From contig NZ_QORI02000002.1 of the NCBI RefSeq assembly GCF_003325755.1, forward strand, positions 62,001 to 126,000: a DNA stretch of 64,000 nucleotides, in the 5' to 3' direction. This stretch comes from Pseudomonas sp. SST3. GTDB taxonomy: Bacteria > Pseudomonadota > Gammaproteobacteria > Pseudomonadales > Pseudomonadaceae. Position 1 is the stretch's first letter; each line of letters starts with the position of its first letter. The notes beneath the pieces are model-generated. The model ran no database searches. It saw nothing but the letters and a program-made list of their open reading frames with translations, and was not told where the DNA came from. The translations under genes were made by a program, and so were the position numbers. This document shows positions 62,814 to 64,000 of this stretch, piece after piece.

Positions 62814-64000
62814 GGCGAACGGGCTCTCTGTCGTGACTGACGACGCCGCCAAACACGCGCTGGCGCAGGCGACCGGGTTGTACCGCATAAGCCAGTTCGG
62901 CGGGCGAGCGGATGTCCCACAAGCACAGATCGGCCGGGGCGCCAACGGCGATACGTCCCAGCTCGGGCGCGCCCAAGGCTTGCGCGGCATGCGCGGTCAT
63001 GCCGGCCAGGGCCTCGCGCGGCGTCAGGCGGAACAGCGTGCAGGCCAGGTTCAGGTTCAGGGTGGGGAAGCAGATCGGCGCCGTACCGGGGTTGGCGTCA
63101 CCGGCCACCGCCATCGGCACGCCGTACTGGCGCAGCAGCGCAACAGGCGGCAGCTGGGTTTCGCGCAGGGTGTGATAGGCGCCGGGAAGCAAAGTGGCGA
63201 CCGTGCCGGCGGTGGCCATCGCTTGCACTCCGTCCTCGTCGAGGAACTCGATATGGTCCGCCGACAAGCCCCGATAGCGGGCCGTCAGCGCGCTGGCGCC
63301 CTGGTTGGAGAGCTGTTCGGCATGGGCCTTGACCGGCAGGCCATGGGCCTGGGCGGCGCGGAATACACGCTCGCACTGCGCCGCGCTGAAGCCGATGTGT
63401 TCGCAGAACACGTCCACCGCATCGGCCAGCCCTTCGGCCGCGGCCACCGGGATGATCTCATTGCATACCAGATCGATGTAGCCGTCGCTGTCATCCGCGT
63501 ATTCCGGCGGCAAGGCGTGCGCGGCGAGCAAGGTGGTGATCACCCGCACCGGGAGGTGCTCCCCGAGCTTGCGCGCGACACGCAGCATCTTCAGCTCGTC
63601 GGCGGTGCTCAGACCGTATCCGGACTTGATCTCCACGGTGGTTACGCCGTCGGCTAGCAATGCCTGTAACCGTGGCAGGCTCTGCGCCAGCAGCTGCTCC
63701 TCGCTGGCGGCACGGGTGGCGCGCACCGTGCTAAGGATGCCGCCGCCCGCCTTGGCGATTTCGGCGTAGCTGACACCCTCCAGGCGCTGCTCGAATTCGT
63801 CGGCGCGGTTACCGGCGTACACCAGATGGCTGTGGCAGTCGATCAGCCCCGGCGTCATCACCCCTCCGCAGCCCGCTTCCATCACCCCCTCCGCCCGAGC
63901 TTCGTCGAGCTTCGACATCGGCGCCATGAACACAATGCGACCCGCCTCGACCAGAACCGCCATGGGCTGCGGTAGCGTTTGCACACCGTCAAACACCGTG
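62803..64000 (-). CDS. hutI: Imidazolonepropionase (5' end outside the window)
   Basis: HutI opens the imidazolone ring to give formimidoylglutamate. About 399 residues are present; the frame stays open to the last base, and a few N-terminal residues lie beyond the window, since [11 protein letters not shown] matches sequence shortly after the usual start. Metal and substrate motifs are [44 protein letters not shown] and [15 protein letters not shown]. It is the first visible gene of the hut operon, upstream of hutG and overlapping it by 11 bases. Confidence 0.95.
   Translation of the reverse strand, partial: TVFDGVQTLPQPMAVLVEAGRIVFMAPMSKLDEARAEGVMEAGCGGVMTPGLIDCHSHLVYAGNRADEFEQRLEGVSYAEIAKAGGGILSTVRATRAASEEQLLAQSLPRLQALLADGVTTVEIKSGYGLSTADELKMLRVARKLGEHLPVRVITTLLAAHALPPEYADDSDGYIDLVCNEIIPVAAAEGLADAVDVFCEHIGFSAAQCERVFRAAQAHGLPVKAHAEQLSNQGASALTARYRGLSADHIEFLDEDGVQAMATAGTVATLLPGAYHTLRETQLPPVALLRQYGVPMAVAGDANPGTAPICFPTLNLNLACTLFRLTPREALAGMTAHAAQALGAPELGRIAVGAPADLCLWDIRSPAELAYAVQPGRLRQRVFGGVVSHDREPVRHAR

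Overview
The window is chromosomal DNA of a high-GC gammaproteobacterium, very probably a Pseudomonas of the stutzeri group (Stutzerimonas). The basis is gene content and gene order: metF-rhlE-efflux operon-yceI-bioA-rsmE-chp/pil-gshB-tonB-yqgE-ruvX-pyrR-pyrB-pyrC', then pilU-pilT-yggS-proC-yggT-metX-metW-rdgB-hemW, follows the P. aeruginosa PA0432-PA0386 stretch from memory almost gene for gene. I see no tRNA, rRNA, insertion sequence, prophage or CRISPR array.

Layout. 1-780 is the 3' part of metK, followed by a terminator set between two 94-bp direct repeats. 1095-8833 holds an ABC-2 exporter pair, a ferric-reductase-like flavoprotein, DNA ligase B, several small envelope proteins and a Na+/H+ antiporter. 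8854-11397 is a methyl-cycle unit: promoter, SAH riboswitch, ahcY, metF. 11635-13448 is an RhlE-type RNA helicase broken by a one-base deletion. 13548-19261 is a mexAB-oprM/ttgABC-type efflux operon with a TtgR-like operator but no adjacent repressor gene. 19508-23039 carries yceI, cytochrome b561, bioA and rsmE. 23095-36242 is the complete pilGHIJK-chpABC chemosensory operon that controls type IV pili. 36478-42436 carries gshB, tonB, algH/yqgE, ruvX and the pyrR-pyrB-pyrC' pyrimidine cluster. 43029-45071 is a radical-SAM/partner pair of the putative DNA-repair type behind a clear LexA box; the radical-SAM gene is frameshifted. 45072-47330 holds the pilus retraction ATPases PilU and PilT. 47397-56030 holds housekeeping genes (yggS, proC, yggT, a frameshifted dynamin-like GTPase, metX-metW, rdgB, hemW). 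56092 to the end is a histidine-utilisation operon on the minus strand (hutI-hutG-small ORF-hutU-hutH-transporter-hutC), with hutI running off the window.

How the parts work together. MetK makes SAM, AhcY removes the SAH left by methyltransferases, MetF supplies methyl-THF, and metX-metW feed homoserine into methionine; the riboswitch ties ahcY-metF to SAH. The pil/chp genes form one signalling chain (PilJ receptor, PilI/ChpC couplers, ChpA kinase, PilK/ChpB adaptation enzymes, PilG/PilH response regulators) acting on the pilus motors PilT/PilU encoded about 9 kb further along.

Most noteworthy: the LexA-controlled radical-SAM pair; the efflux operon that kept its operator but lost its local repressor; a DNA ligase with an export signal and paired cysteines; and three single-base deletions in otherwise intact genes, two of them in the same GGTCGC context, which need a read-level check before being called real.
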